DNA of 64,000 nt from Lumbricus rubellus (taxonomy: Eukaryota; Annelida; Clitellata; Crassiclitellata; Lumbricidae). Both the position numbers and the translations under genes were made by a program. This document shows, piece by piece, positions 13,766 through 47,114 of the stretch. The notes under the pieces were generated by a model. It was not told the origin of the DNA, did not search any database, and worked only from the letters and a program-made list of their open reading frames with translations. The DNA is taken from NCBI GenBank assembly GCA_945859605.1, contig OX243820.1, positions 25,889,577 to 25,953,576 of the forward strand, given 5' to 3'. Within the stretch, counting starts at the first letter, position 1; the number at the start of each line of letters is the position of its first letter.

Positions 13766-13800
<35 letters not shown>
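13706..13800. repeat. GT-tract facing CA-tract inverted repeat, then TA run
   Basis: GTGTGT...GCGTGTGTGTATTGTGCGCACACACACATACAC... reads as one arm of GT followed by its complement CA, so a long hairpin is possible. A TA run closes it. Confidence 0.8.
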
Positions 13801-13801
<1 letters not shown>

Positions 13802-14519
13802 TAAATGTTGTCCCACTAGAGGCAGTGTTTAATCTACACGTCTCGGGGGCAAGTTCCCCCTAGAAAATTTGTGATGTGTTGCACACGTGCATGTAAATAC
13901 GTAGGCCCTACCATTTTTCAGAAAATTAAATGTAACCTACAGCAACCCCCACTCCCGAAAAAATCGACAGGTCTTACTTACATGTATAGACCTATAATGC
14001 ACGAAATTTGTTTGGTTTAATATTTATATGAAAATGTGGAAAAGACTAATAATATTAAATTTTATAATCTAGCCTATATCCATAGGCTATATAATTTTAA
14101 TTTATGTATAAAAATATATATAAAATATATTCCTTTAATCACAACTGTTCAACGCCATCGACGGACGCTTGGATTTAATTAGACTAAGTGGTGATTAATA
14201 ATTATAAATACACTGTATGTGACGCGGTTATTTAAAATGAGACTGATTAATTTTGGTGACCGTTGATATTCTACACTCTATAATACACTCTACAGCGTTC
14301 CTTTATATATAGGCTACTCAAGACATTGTGTATAATTATTGCAGGCTGGTGCCTTAATTGTACGGTCTCAGAAGTAACAGCAGAGAAAGACCCGTAATTA
14401 CAGGACGAAGACGCTGGTTACAGTTCATTATTCACCATTGACAGGAGCAGTAGTTGCAGCAGTTGTAGTAGATTGCAGCTGCTGTTGATTTATTGATCTA
14501 CTGAAGGTGAGAAGAAGAG

Positions 14520-15794
14520 ATGAATTCCGATCAGGTTCGTCTGGCCATTCTCGTCATCGTGACGTCAGTGGCCAGCGTAGGTTTCGTCTTTCTGACGGCC
14601 GTCTGTTCGATCTCGGCAGTCTTTCTTCTCAAGTCCATCTTCAGCTTCATCATACAGACGATCGCTTTCATCGCTGAACTCATCGTAGCCATCGTCGCTG
14701 CCATCACATCAGGTAAGGCGTATGTAGGCCTATACATGTACAAGTCTAAGTTGTCCCCTAGGTTTGTATAGCGCCCTATATATTTCTATGTTTATATAGC
14801 GCCGTAAGTTTCCAATGTTTATATATAGAGTTTATATTATTAGTTTATTACAGAGGTTCACTGGCACCCTGATTCTTTCTGTTGCTTGCCATCTTTCTTT
14901 CTCGGTGTTTTATAGTCTTTTCTAGACCTTCGAGTATTTTCTGACGTTTTCACTCGCTGTTCCTCTGGGAAACATTTTTTCTCTATCTTTTTTCATTTTG
15001 TTTCTTCTTTTACATGAGCGTAATCTTTGGAAAACATTAACAGAAACGCCAACGCACATAGGCGTATATATAATTATATATATTATATACATTATACATA
15101 TAATTATATATGCAAATAATATATATATATATTTAAATATATAAATCAACGTAGGCCTATATATAGTAGTGATCAAGGGCGGATACAGAAACTTTTAACG
15201 GGGCGGGGGGCAATTTTTTCGTGTCCGCCCAAAAAAGTTGATGACCTTTTTTTTAGTCATCTGCCAAAATTTTCGGGAAAATCATACCATTTCATCCGCC
15301 AAAAAGTTGATGACCTTTTTTTAGTCCTCCACTTGAAAACCGAATGGGGGGGCCACGTCCCATGCGATTTTACAAATAGGGGGGGGGGCAATATGCCATT
15401 ACACCCATATGCGTATTGCTAATTTCATACCAAATGGGGGGGGGGCACGTCCCATGGCAGTTTTAAATGGGGGGAGGGCCATGGCCGGATTGGCCCCCCT
15501 GGATCCGCCCCTTCTAGTGATGACATGCAACATCATTGAACAGGTGCTACGGTGACGCTGTCAATCATCGTAGCTGCTGGCGCTGCAGCCATGACCTTCC
15601 CTGCTTCATCAATCGAGGGTCGCATCGGTGTTTCAGTGGCCGTGTCATCTTCGTCGATGGTGGCTTCAGCGGCTGCAGTTCTCTACCTCGCCACCTTCAA
15701 AATGGATGCGGAGATCGCTGCGGCTGTCGTCAGCGCTGCAGCCATGTCCGTCGCTTTCGCTGCCGCCTGGGCTGTCGGAGTCATGGTAGGATGA
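14520..15794 (+). CDS. Unrecognised Ala/Val-rich multi-pass membrane protein, two exons, 147 aa
   Basis: Exon 1 is 14520-14712 and exon 2 is 15544-15794. The donor GTAAGG and the acceptor ending CAG join in phase 1 to give an uninterrupted 147-aa frame. The protein is almost wholly hydrophobic. Residues about 8-30 and 36-63 form two long helical stretches. After the junction come three more segments rich in Ala, Val and Ser, separated by single charged patches (EGR near 86, FKMDAE near 113). There is no cleavable signal-like start and there are no cysteine pairs. I do not recognise the family; it lacks the Gly-rich pattern of ISG12 proteins. A hAT-like element fills much of the intron. The last codons read ATG followed by GTAGGA, so exon 2 could instead splice to 17188-17265. 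A GAC/ATC triplet repeat follows the stop. Confidence 0.55.
15174..15513. mobile_element. hAT-like MITE inside intron 1 of the membrane-protein gene
   Basis: The ends are CAAGGGCGGATACAG and, inverted, AAGGGGCGGATCCAG. Flanks GTAGTGAT (15166-15173) and CTAGTGAT (15514-15521) differ at one base of eight. The element ends 30 bp before the exon 2 acceptor. Interior segments TTGATGACCTTTTTT are duplicated and related to the element at 60489-60777. Confidence 0.7.
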
Positions 15795-15796
15795 AC

Positions 15797-15985
15797 ATCG
15801 TCATCGTCATCGACATCGTCATCGTCACCGTCGTCGTCATCATCTTTGCCATCGTCGTCGTCATCGTCGTGGTCATTGTAATCGTCATCGTCATCATAAT
15901 CGTCATCGTCGTCATCATCGTCATCGTCGTCATCATCGTCATCGACATCGTCAACATCATCGTCATCATCTTCACTTTCGCCATG
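15797..15985. repeat. ATC/GTC triplet repeat after the membrane-protein stop codon
   Basis: About 190 bp of CATCGTCATCGTC-type triplets start right after the stop of the membrane-protein frame, probably in its 3' UTR. The long hydrophobic frames through it are repeat artefacts. Confidence 0.85.
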
Positions 15986-16180
15986 GTCTTTATTATTATC
16001 ACAATGTCATCTAGTTTACCGAGGGTTATAAAAATGAGTTTTAACCGTTTAGGGATTATATTTGTTGGTCTTTTTAGAACGCTATAAATATTATTCTCCC
16101 CTAAAAAATTTGTATTTTGTCTATATTAAATTTTAGTCATTGATAGAGAAGGAAACGCATCAAGTGGGACTTCGAATGAC

Positions 16181-17166
16181 AAGGTAGGAATAGTCTCTTC
16201 TAGGATAAAGTAGGAATAGTCTCTTCTATGTTAAAGTAGGAATAGTCTCTTCTAGGATAAAGTAGGAATAATCTCTTCTAGGATAAAGTAGGAATAGTCT
16301 CTTCTAGAATAAAGTAGGAATAGTCTCTTCTGGGATAAAGTAGGAATAGTCTCTTCTAGAATAAAGTAGGAATAACCTCTCCTAGGATAAAGTAGGAATA
16401 GCCTCTTCTAGGATAAAGTAGGAATAATCTCTTCTATGATAAAGTAGGAATAGTCTCTTCTAGGATAAATTAGGAATAATCTCTTCTAGGATAAAGTAGG
16501 AATAGTCTCTTCTAGGATAAAGTAGAAATAATCTCTTCTAGGATAAATTAGGAATAGTCTCTTCTAGGATAAAGTAGGAATAATCTCTTCTAGAATAAAG
16601 TAGGAATAACCTCTCCTAGGATAAATTAGGAATAGCCTCTTCTAGGATAAAGTAGGAATAATCTCTTCTAGGATAAAGTACGAATAGTCTCTTCTAGGAT
16701 AAATTAGGAATAATCTCTTCTAGGATAAAGTAGGAATAGTCTCTTCTAGGATAAAGTAGAAATAATCTCTTCTAGGATAAATTAGGAATAATCTCTTCTA
16801 GGATAAAGTAGGAATAGTCTCTGCTAGGATAAAGTAGAAATAATTTCTTCTAGGATAAATTAGGAATAATCTCTTCTAGGATAAAGTAGGAATAGTCTCT
16901 CCTAGGATAAAGTAGAAATAATCTCTTCTAGGATAAATTAGGAATAATCTCTTCTAGGATAAAGTAGGAATAGTCTCTGCTAGGATAAAGTAGAAATAAT
17001 CTCTTCTAGGATAAATTAGGAATAATCTCTTTTAGGATAAAGTAGGAATAGTCTCTGCTAGGATAAAGTAGAAATAATCTCTTCTAGGATAAATTAGGAA
17101 TAGTCTCTTCTATGATCAATTAGGAATAGTCTCTTCTAGGATAAAGTAGGAATAGTCTCTCCTATA
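16181..17166. repeat. 26-bp minisatellite, about 38 copies
   Basis: The unit is ATAAAGTAGGAATAGTCTCT plus TCTAGG. Two main variants (AAAGTAGGAATAGTCT and AAATTAGGAATAATCT) alternate over much of the array, giving a higher-order period of two or three units. It starts about 390 bp after the membrane-protein stop. Confidence 0.95.
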
Positions 17167-17187
17167 GGTACCCAGATGCTGTTACAG

Positions 17188-17265
17188 GTCGCTCTACTGG
17201 AACAATGTATTCCAGAAACATCTGGATTGCGTATCCGTAGAATATACACAGCCACCACATCGTGA
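17188..17265 (+). other. Possible alternative third exon of the Ala/Val-rich membrane protein
   Basis: A good acceptor (GTTACAG) at 17181-17187 opens a frame of 25 codons ending in TGA at 17263-17265. It is phase-compatible with a donor (ATG then GTAGGA) inside exon 2, near 15785, just before that exon's own stop. Used together, they would replace the last two residues with a hydrophilic tail (VALLEQCIPETSGLRIRR...). The 26-bp minisatellite lies in between. This is inference only. Confidence 0.2.
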
Positions 17266-17987
17266 TAAGATGGTTGTTTACTCTGTGGAGAGCTGCGTTT
17301 GATCTATTAATAGACTCCATTTGAACCACATTAGGCGTCCTATTTATCTGACACTGCCATGGTAGGTAGGCTAGTTATCTGCTCTGGCTGAAGAGCAAGC
17401 AGGCTGGTTCTCTCATCTTCTGTTTCCAAGAATTAAATTGCGAATGGAATGGGGTGTATCATATGCGCGAGTGAATGGGTTAACTGATCAATCTGTGTGT
17501 GTGTGAGAGATTCAATGGATGGATGAAGGAATGGTACATGGGATGGGCAAATGGATGGATGGATTTAGGGAGGACAGGGTGTGGTGGATGAAGCCTGGAG
17601 GGATGAAAGGTGGGTGGTGACAAAATAAGACGGACGACGCTTGTAGAGAGGGAGGAAGGGGGAAGAATGAGAGAAGGGAAGGAGGAAAGGAGGAAAGATG
17701 TAAGGTAGAAAGTCGACTGGTCATGAAATGCATGAACGGTAAGCAGGTCACGGTTGAACTCTTTATCAAGAGCTTGAAAAGGCAATGCAGGAAATTTAAA
17801 AAATGGGTATTTTCAAAGACGTTTTTAAAATGTAAATTTCTCAGTTTAACTTTATGAATCACTGTTATATCATAAGTTCTTTGTTTGAAGAAATTCGCTG
17901 GAAACCAAAGAGTTTTAGTTTAAAAATGGACGATAATTCTACAGAGGGTCAATTAAGTGCTCCCCCTGCCCCTATGTGTAAGCGACC

Positions 17988-18110
17988 ATGAACACGACAG
18001 TTGGACTTCGGAGTATATACGTCTTTCTTTGCTTGGTCCAAGTCATCGCTTCCTACGAGCTCTTGTTCTCAAGAGGAGTGGCAAAGTGGTCTCTTGACGG
18101 AATTCCCATC
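17988..18110 (+). CDS. Orphan first exon encoding a signal-peptide-like start
   Basis: An ATG at 17988 opens 41 codons ending at a possible donor GTATGC (18111); without splicing the frame stops at 18119. The peptide begins MNTTVGLRSIYVFLCLVQVI, a basic residue then a hydrophobic core, followed by SYELLFSRGVAKWSLDGIPI. This looks like a secreted-protein start. The donor is phase 0 and the ASB exon to the right needs phase 2, so the two do not join. No partner exon was found in the window and I do not recognise the protein. Confidence 0.25.
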
Positions 18111-18245
18111 GTATGCTGATATTAATGTATAATTTTATTATGCAAACCAAACGATTTGCACTGAGCTACAGACACAAGTTCTTCTGCGTAACTGTGCTCA
18201 CACTAGATGGCATACCTCTGGGTGCATTTCGTTTAGACATACGAA

Positions 18246-18255
18246 TAGACTGGCC

Positions 18256-18286
<31 letters not shown>

Positions 18287-18394
18287 TGACTGACTGACTG
18301 ACTGACTGACTGACTGACTGACTGACTGACTGACTGACTGACTGACTGACTGACTGACTGACTGACTGACTGACTGACTGACTGACTGACTGAA
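18246..18394. repeat. GGCT then GACT tetranucleotide microsatellite
   Basis: Six or so GGCT units are followed by about 30 ACTG units. Frames across it read as Ser-Val-Ser-Gln repeats on the minus strand and are not genes. Confidence 0.95.
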
Positions 18395-18507
18395 GACAGA
18401 TCAGCCAAAAACACGGACAGACAGACATACGCCTAAGCACAAAGTGTCAGAGAAGCACAGACGATTAATGGTAGATACAAAAAGACTTATGTGAGTGTTT
18501 GTATTAA

Positions 18508-19325
18508 CCTTTTCACTACGTGACCCGGCGCGGCGCCGGGATATTAAAACATGCCGCCGTACGTATACCGGCGCGGCGCCGGGATATAAGGAATGAGTTA
18601 TAATGTGTTCCTAGTACTGTGTGAAGACCCCTTAGCAGTGTGTAGAGATGTCGTTGGTTGTCAACAAGTGCACTTTATAAAGAAATACATGTCTATGCTA
18701 AAAAAAATACATATCTATGGTAAAAAATACATCTCTACGGTGGCATATAATTATGCATATAAATAAATAAATAAATACATATAAATAAAAACACATAATA
18801 CATAATATATTTATATATAATATATATATATTGGCTAATATATACGATGTATATATAAAATATTCAGATAAAATTTAAAAAAAATAAAAAATCTTAATAA
18901 TATAATAATAATAATAATTAATATAAATACATATAAATAAATACATATAAATAATAATACATCATATATAATTATATAAAGTATATAATATACATACAAT
19001 ATCCCCTCCCCCTCCCCATCCCCCTCCCCCTCCCCTCCCCTCCCCCTTCCCCTTCCCCTCCCCCTCCCCCTCCCCCTACCCCTCCCCTCCCACCTCCGCC
19101 TCCCTCCCCCTCCCCCTGCCCCTTCCCTGCCCCTATCCCTGCCCCTCCCCTCCCCCTGCCCCTCCTCCTCTCCCCCTCCCCCTCCCCTCCCCCTTCCCTT
19201 CCCTTCCCCCTCCCCTCCGTCTCGCTCCCCCTCCTCCGCCCCCTCCGCTCCTTTCATCCCTCAACCAAGAAGGCATCTCTATGGCGTTAGTACGGCGGTT
19301 CCCACTGGGGGCAGTAACGAAAAGG
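18508..19325. mobile_element. piggyBac-like non-autonomous element, 818 bp
   Basis: TTAA at 18504-18507 and 19326-19329 flanks the ends CCTTTTCACTACGTG and, inverted, CCTTTTCGTTACTG. TTAA duplication and a CC-starting inverted repeat are the piggyBac pattern. Inside are a double CCGGCGCGGCGCCGG palindrome (about 18524 and 18568), an AT-rich block and a CCCCTCC tract (19000-19245). It ends about 140 bp before the ASB exon. Confidence 0.7.
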
Positions 19326-19469
19326 TTAAGGACTCCCTGCCACACAGTGCCACAAGCTTCGACAGTACTGTTGCATTTATAGGGAACAATAGACCGTTAG
19401 ACTATCCTGTTGACTGTTATGCACCAACCTGACTTACAATGCCTTCTTCTTCTATCTGTAATTGTTAAG

Positions 19470-20730
19470 CATCCTCGACACCGTCAGACACAACAATTAC
19501 CGCATCCTGAAGCTGCTGCTGAAGCTGCACATCGGCATCAAGCAACGTGACCTTGACATCGCCCTACTCCACTCGGTCAAGGCCGGCTTCCCGGAGTGCA
19601 CTCGGGTCCTACTCGAAGCGGGAGCTTTTTCGGACGCCCGCGATTCCTACGACAATACCCCGCTGATCCTCGCCTGCGAGACCGGGTCCCACCACACGGT
19701 GAAGATGCTGCTCGATGCCGGGGCGAGCGTTGAGTTGCACGGCGGAGGCAGAGGGACGGCCCTACACAAGGCAGCCAACTGGGGCTACGAGGAGTGCATC
19801 GAGCTGCTTCTGGACCAATCTGCCGACCCCAGCGCACAGGACGGGCTGTGGAGAACGCCCCTCATGCTGGCCGCAATGCATGCCCCACACGCCCACTCGG
19901 TCATGCTGCGGCTCATCAACGCCAAATGCGACGTCAACACATCAGGGACGGAGTCGAAGACGGCCCTTCACTACGCCGCCCTGCGGGGTCTCGACCCGAC
20001 CGTGCTACTGGCGGCGGGGGCAGACGCCACCGCCCTCGACTCCGGCAGACACACGGCCCTTCTCCTGGCCGCGATGACCGGACACAGTCCCGTCGTTAAG
20101 ACCCTCATCGAGGCCGGGTGCGATCCGCGGGCCGTCAACTACCAGCGTCGATCTTCCCTACACTTGGCCGCCATCAAGGGCGACATCGCCTGCCTGGAGC
20201 TGCTGCTGGGCGCAGGGGCAGAGCTGGACTCCGTTGACCTGTCGGGGAACCGTCCCATCTGGTACGCCGCCTACAACGGACACTACAACGCCACCGTCTT
20301 CTTCATCCGATCCAACTGCCGCCTCGAAGGAGGGGGCGACGATCCAACTTCCGCCTGCCACTCCTCCACCACCACGGAAGACCTCCATCGCATTTCGAGT
20401 CCTCTGGTCGCAGCGCTCGACAAGCGACACATGGACATCGCTCGTGTGCTGTTGATCGCCGGTTGCAGCAACAGGGCCGTCTCCGACTGGCTGCTGACGC
20501 TGACGCAGACGATGTGGTCGGAGGAGAACGCGGCGCATCTCGACTGGATGACGTGTTTCGTGCAGAATCCGCGGGAACTCGGTCACCTGTGTCGCCTCGT
20601 CGTTAGGGAAGTTCTGCAGGGAACGAAGAACAGTCCTAGAGCAATCGAAGCACTTCCGCTACCGAAGAAACTCCAGCAGTATTTGTTTATGAATGAACTG
20701 CAGATCACGAGCACAACTGCTGCTAATTGA
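19470..20730 (+). CDS. Ankyrin-repeat and SOCS-box (ASB) protein, large 3' exon
   Basis: One open frame of about 420 codons follows a pyrimidine-rich acceptor (AG at 19468-19469). A stop at 19459-19461 blocks the frame upstream and there is no suitable ATG, so at least one 5' exon ending in phase 2 is missing. Numbered from the first open codon (19462), about nine ankyrin repeats lie at residues 34-290 and 313-341, with the usual TPLxxA, LLLxxGA and TALHxAA motifs. An insert rich in Ser and Thr (295-311) breaks the series. Residues 366-410 form a SOCS box: RELGHLCRLVVREVL, then LPLPKKLQQYL. ASB proteins use this box to bind Elongin B/C and Cullin-5 and recruit ubiquitin-ligase substrates through the ankyrin stack. 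Which ASB this is cannot be decided; position next to IQCA1 suggests the ASB18/ASB10 branch. The exon is much more GC-rich than its surroundings. Confidence 0.88.
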
Positions 20731-20907
20731 GCTTATTTTCGCCAGAATTATATGCATTATTATATAGCCTATATAGGGCCTATAATAATATAGGGCGATC
20801 AGACTGTAGCGTAGGCCTATACATACGGCCTATGCAGTTCATGCTTAAGCTTAACACGCTTCTTTATTCTTCTTTATTATTGAGGGCATGTAGATGTAGG
20901 AAAAAGT

Positions 20908-20913
20908 ATTAAA
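20908..20913 (+). promoter_or_regulatory. Possible poly(A) signal (ATTAAA) of the ASB gene
   Basis: ATTAAA is the first poly(A)-like hexamer after the ASB stop, 178 bp downstream. Only the hexamer supports it. Confidence 0.3.
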
Positions 20914-21965
20914 GGATAAGCGCTTATTTGTATAGAGACAGTATATACCGACCTGTTGCGGGGTTGTAGGCCTATAGTGAGGCACTTTAATTGGCCGATT
21001 GGTTAGAGAGGTCGGGTCTGTAACACTGAGAGTAGATAGGCTACTTATTCGATCCTCGTCCGAAGAGTTGAGCTGTGTAGGACCTTTAGCAAGTGCTACA
21101 CTCTCAATTGCTCTGCAATACAATAATTGCTCTGCAATACAATAATTGCAGTTGCGCCGTCGAAACGTGTGTGCGCTGAGCTTTGTAAGGAGGGCAATGT
21201 CGAATTTCGGTTGTAGCCTACTGTATGCTATTGTATTGCGAAGTAATGTTATAGCTATATTCGATTCGATAAAGTCTATTATACATGTATATATATTGGT
21301 TAAAGATTAATTAAATAATTACCTCTAATTTAGCAATTTGTAATCAATCTATGTACGTGAAATGCGTATTGACTAAACAGATTTATACACGCCCTAACGC
21401 TTTATCGATTACGTATCTGCATTGGTTTAGTTTGGTTGTCCTGGCACTTTCAGTTTCAATACACTCCCGCCGTTGAAGTCGGCTTTTAAGTGAAGTTTGA
21501 GATAGACAAATACGCAGCTAAGGCATCTGGAATTTGGACGATATTAATGATCGATTACAGCATAAAGAGCATTCAACAATCAACATTCACCAGCAGCTGC
21601 TGTCTTTTGCATAAACAATACGGCATGCCTATGGTTGTGTATGCGAAGCCGATGATCGAAGTTGGGCCTATGTTGTGTAGGTCAGGGCTTTACTGTAACA
21701 GGTCTACAGCGAATATTGTCTTACATTCGCAGTCTACTCTCGTTCTACATTGTATATCTACGCAGCTCATAAACAGAACGCGATACAATACATATCAGTA
21801 CGATAGATATCCATGCAACTGACGCTAATTAACCAGTGTTTAATCTAGGCATCTTAACGAATGTGGGTGGAAGTTTCTCTCCCCCCAGGAATTACATTTC
21901 TTCCCAGAAACATTCGACAGCTGCTGTTTACAGCCATAGGCCCATTGCAAGGCTGCATGAACGGT

Positions 21966-22011
21966 TATAACAAAGCGGTATATATATATATATATATACC
22001 GCTTTGTTATA
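21966..22011. repeat. Perfect 46-nt palindrome with TA core
   Basis: TATAACAAAGCGG, then a TA run, then CCGCTTTGTTATA form a perfect inverted repeat centred at 21988/21989, followed by further TA runs to 22045. Confidence 0.9.
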
Positions 22012-22169
22012 TGTTCGTATATATATATATTATATATATATATACCTATAAGCTTGCTATCATATTATGATTAGGCTAAAGATATAATAATTATCATAAA
22101 GAAATGAACGATCGATCGATAGGCCTACACTAAAAAAATAAAGGTCACCAGAAAGAAACATGAAAAGAA

Positions 22170-22455
22170 AACCCTTTCCTTTGAAAGCACGTGACTATGC
22201 CGTCCACAGAACGGTCGTTTAATTGTCCTCCACAGAAATTTAGAAACCCCCGTTGTATAGCTGAAATAACCGACGAATTTGATCAAATATTGTTGTTATA
22301 GATTGCGTTTTTGAAGAAAAAAAATTCAAAGAACACGCGCGTATTCGAATGGAACGTTTTGCTGAGATTTTGAAAAGAATCGGTCCGTTACTTTGGGAGA
22401 TCCTGTTCGCCTAAATTTGGTGCGTACGCAGTTACATTTTTATTTATATAGATTG
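22170..22455. repeat. Second, diverged copy of the repeat ending TTTATTTATATAGATT
   Basis: The last 22 bp match the end of the 5160-5760 repeat. Upstream TCCGTTACTTTGGGAGAT corresponds loosely to that copy's end. The left border is uncertain. Confidence 0.45.
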
Positions 22456-22769
22456 CAATACAAGACAATGACCATAGAGAGCTCCATTATGCAGGACTTA
22501 TTTATAGATATATAATATGTGTATATATAGGCCTATAGTAGGCCTAGGCCTATATACTATCCACATTGAACCATCATACAGGCTACAGCCAAATGGGCCC
22601 CAGCAAATACGCGCATGGTAGGCGTAATATGGTGGCAGGGTGACCTACATAAATTATGTAGGCTACTAGCCTACTACCATTGATCTCTGATCTATTCAGA
22701 AGCTTTATCCCAAAAAAATTAAACACTTATGTACGACGCATGTACGGCGTGTATTCGCGTAGACCTATG

Positions 22770-24206
22770 CAGTGGCGTAACAACGTAGCCGGGGGCCCGT
22801 GGTCAATGGAGCTCGGGGGCCCGGGGCCCCTAGTAGCCCCCTACCTATTACGACACCAAAAAGTGAAAATTGGGAAATGGCTATAAACTGCAGTTAGATT
22901 AAAATAGAATATTACACGCTATAGTCAATATTATATATGTATATATATAATCCGTAGTTTAAGGCACATTAATAGTTGAAGAGAAAACAATAGGCTAGGC
23001 CAAAGGCCTGAAATGCATAGGCCTATTAAAAAGCATTTGGAAATTTGGCCGTAGGTTACATGGCAATATTATGGTATCTTCGATATGATGGGAAGCACAA
23101 CCACTCTCTCCTAACTTTTAAGTTTCCAGTTGAGAAGTAAGAGTAGGCATAGTGTTTGTTGCATTCCAAATGCTTGTGAAGCCCATCCAATTCTCGTTTG
23201 CATAAGCTTGTCTGTATCGTTGTTGCTATCTGAGCCTATTTAGATAGGCCTAAACTAACGGCCATAAACGAACTACCGGTAATCAATTTTCTGAATGCCT
23301 TAATTAATTATCCTTGGATGTTGATGCTAAATAAAACACAGCGTCGTTGCAAAAGACTGAAAGACACTTGCAAAGATTATGAAAATTGTAATTCTTAGCA
23401 GTCTGAAATACAATAATTATTCATAGTACAGGCTACATGTATAACACTGTGTAACCTGCAGCTGTATGCAGCTTGATTTGGCTCATGGGATGGAGGTTCG
23501 TGGGTTCAGATTGCGGCTGCTAGAAATTTGACATAGCCTATAGAGCCAACGGCGAAACCCTGTCACGCATGAAAACCTTAATGTGTTTGGAAGACTAATC
23601 TGATGAGAGATATATCTTTCCAGTTCTAAGACTTGTGATGATGGGAAGGGGGATCAGATGCAAGGTGCAGTGACCTAAATTATTCTGAAGTCTCTGGCAT
23701 AGGCCGCGGACCCCGGTCCGCGCATAGCCTTCCCTAGCGGATAACCCATTATGCTGAACGCTAGTTCAGTCTGGTTGTCTGCTTGAGTTTGGTCACTTGA
23801 CTGTCTGTCTCCTGTTAGATACCTTCGTCTATAGATTCGCTTATCTTCCAACCGCCTGCCTCACGCTGCCTCAGATACTTGTAGGGATTGTAAGCCATAT
23901 GTGCGGTGTCTGTGTATAAAACTTCATGGCTAGCAGGATGTGCCAGTATTTGACCCAAAGCAGGAACACATCAATCCCTACATGTATGCATCTGAGGGCA
24001 AAGCGTATCATATTCATAATTATACATCTTGAAACATCCATCATAATTATACAGGCTTTAGTTCAGACTGCAAGTCTGAAAATATATAAATGGAAAAGTA
24101 TATTTTATCTACCTGAGATTTTTTAAGTTAAAACGCTTGGGGGCCCTTTGAACCTCGGGGGCCCGTGGCTTTTGTCCACCTTCGTTATATGGTTGTTACG
24201 CCACTG
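22770..24206. mobile_element. hAT-like non-autonomous DNA transposon, 1437 bp
   Basis: The ends are CAGTGGCGTAACAACGTA and, inverted, CAGTGGCGTAACAACCAT. The 8-bp direct repeat GACCTATG flanks it (22762-22769 and 24207-24214). GGGGGCCCG blocks lie near both ends. No transposase-like frame is seen. The terminal sequence is shared in part with the 9416-10207 element. Confidence 0.9.
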
Positions 24207-24727
24207 GACCTATGCCTATTATACCCATTAACGGGAGTTTGGTTGGTGGAGCAATCCAGCGGAAACCTAACGACCTGAGGGGTTTCGGATTTTTGATGGA
24301 TGCATTCGTAGGGCCTACAATCATGCATAAGGCTATAGGCCTATAGCGAGACCGATCCATACGGGTCATAGATATATGGGCAAAAGTCGCGATACGGACC
24401 CCATATTGACCCATCAAGAATATCGACCCCACAATCATCTCATAAAAGCAGGTCTTTGATAAAAGCACACTGGCAGTGATATATATTCCATTGTTAATCA
24501 CTGCAATCTAAAACTCGAGGCTGTAGCGAAGTCAATGGCATAATGTTCTTTGCCCTGAGAGCATTGCGAGATGATGCTTCGGTTGGCATGGCAACGCTTA
24601 AACTGTCATGGCAGGTGTCCGTAGAAGTTTTCGCGGTTGTCTATTAAGATGCAGCAAGGCCTAAATTCGCATTACGGATGATAATAGCTTATTGTTTTGT
24701 CCAGTATCAAACAATAGACAATTGAAA

Positions 24728-46867
<22,140 letters not shown>

Positions 46868-47114
46868 TTATGACTGATGACCAGAATTTTGAATCATGAT
46901 TTAGAAAAGAAGGACAACTAAAAGATTAGCAAATTGTGATGTCACACATATATATTATAATTATGCACAGTATGTTGCAAGAGTTTACACCCTATTCAAT
47001 GCAGTAACTCGGTAATATTTGTACAAGTTTATTTACGTACCCTGTAATCATAAATTTAGTGCTTGAGACAATGGTTACCGTACTTATCTCTGTAGTGGTC
47101 AGTGATCAGTTTGA

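Larger units (their letters stand above)
8029..14519. other. Intergenic region between LMBR1 and the Ala/Val-rich membrane gene
   Basis: No credible coding exon. The LMBR1 promoter should lie just right of 8028. From about 8236 onward the palindromic motif TAGGCCTA and partial copies occur very often. Separately listed are a hAT-like element (9416-10207), a GAT/GAC triplet tract, TA tracts (11675-11800) and a GT/CA inverted repeat. Confidence 0.6.
20731..24727. other. Intergenic region between ASB and IQCA1
   Basis: No credible exon. It holds the ASB 3' region, frequent AGGCCTA motifs, a perfect palindrome (21966-22011), a diverged repeat ending at 22455 and a 1.4-kb hAT-like element. The IQCA1 promoter should lie just left of 24728. 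Confidence 0.6.

Noticed and set aside
15536..16087. 183-codon frame with a long Ile/Val tail
   Set aside because: It overlaps membrane-protein exon 2 in another frame and then runs through an ATC/GTC triplet repeat.
18166..18440. Ser-Val-Ser-Gln repeat protein
   Set aside because: It is a tetranucleotide ACTG microsatellite.
18835..19345. Gly/Arg/Glu-rich protein on the minus strand
   Set aside because: It is the CCCCTCC low-complexity tract of the 18508-19325 element.
19577..20586. Several antisense and alternative-frame ORFs of 60-142 codons in the ASB exon
   Set aside because: They are GC-rich shadows of the ankyrin frame, which alone shows repeat motifs and a SOCS box.
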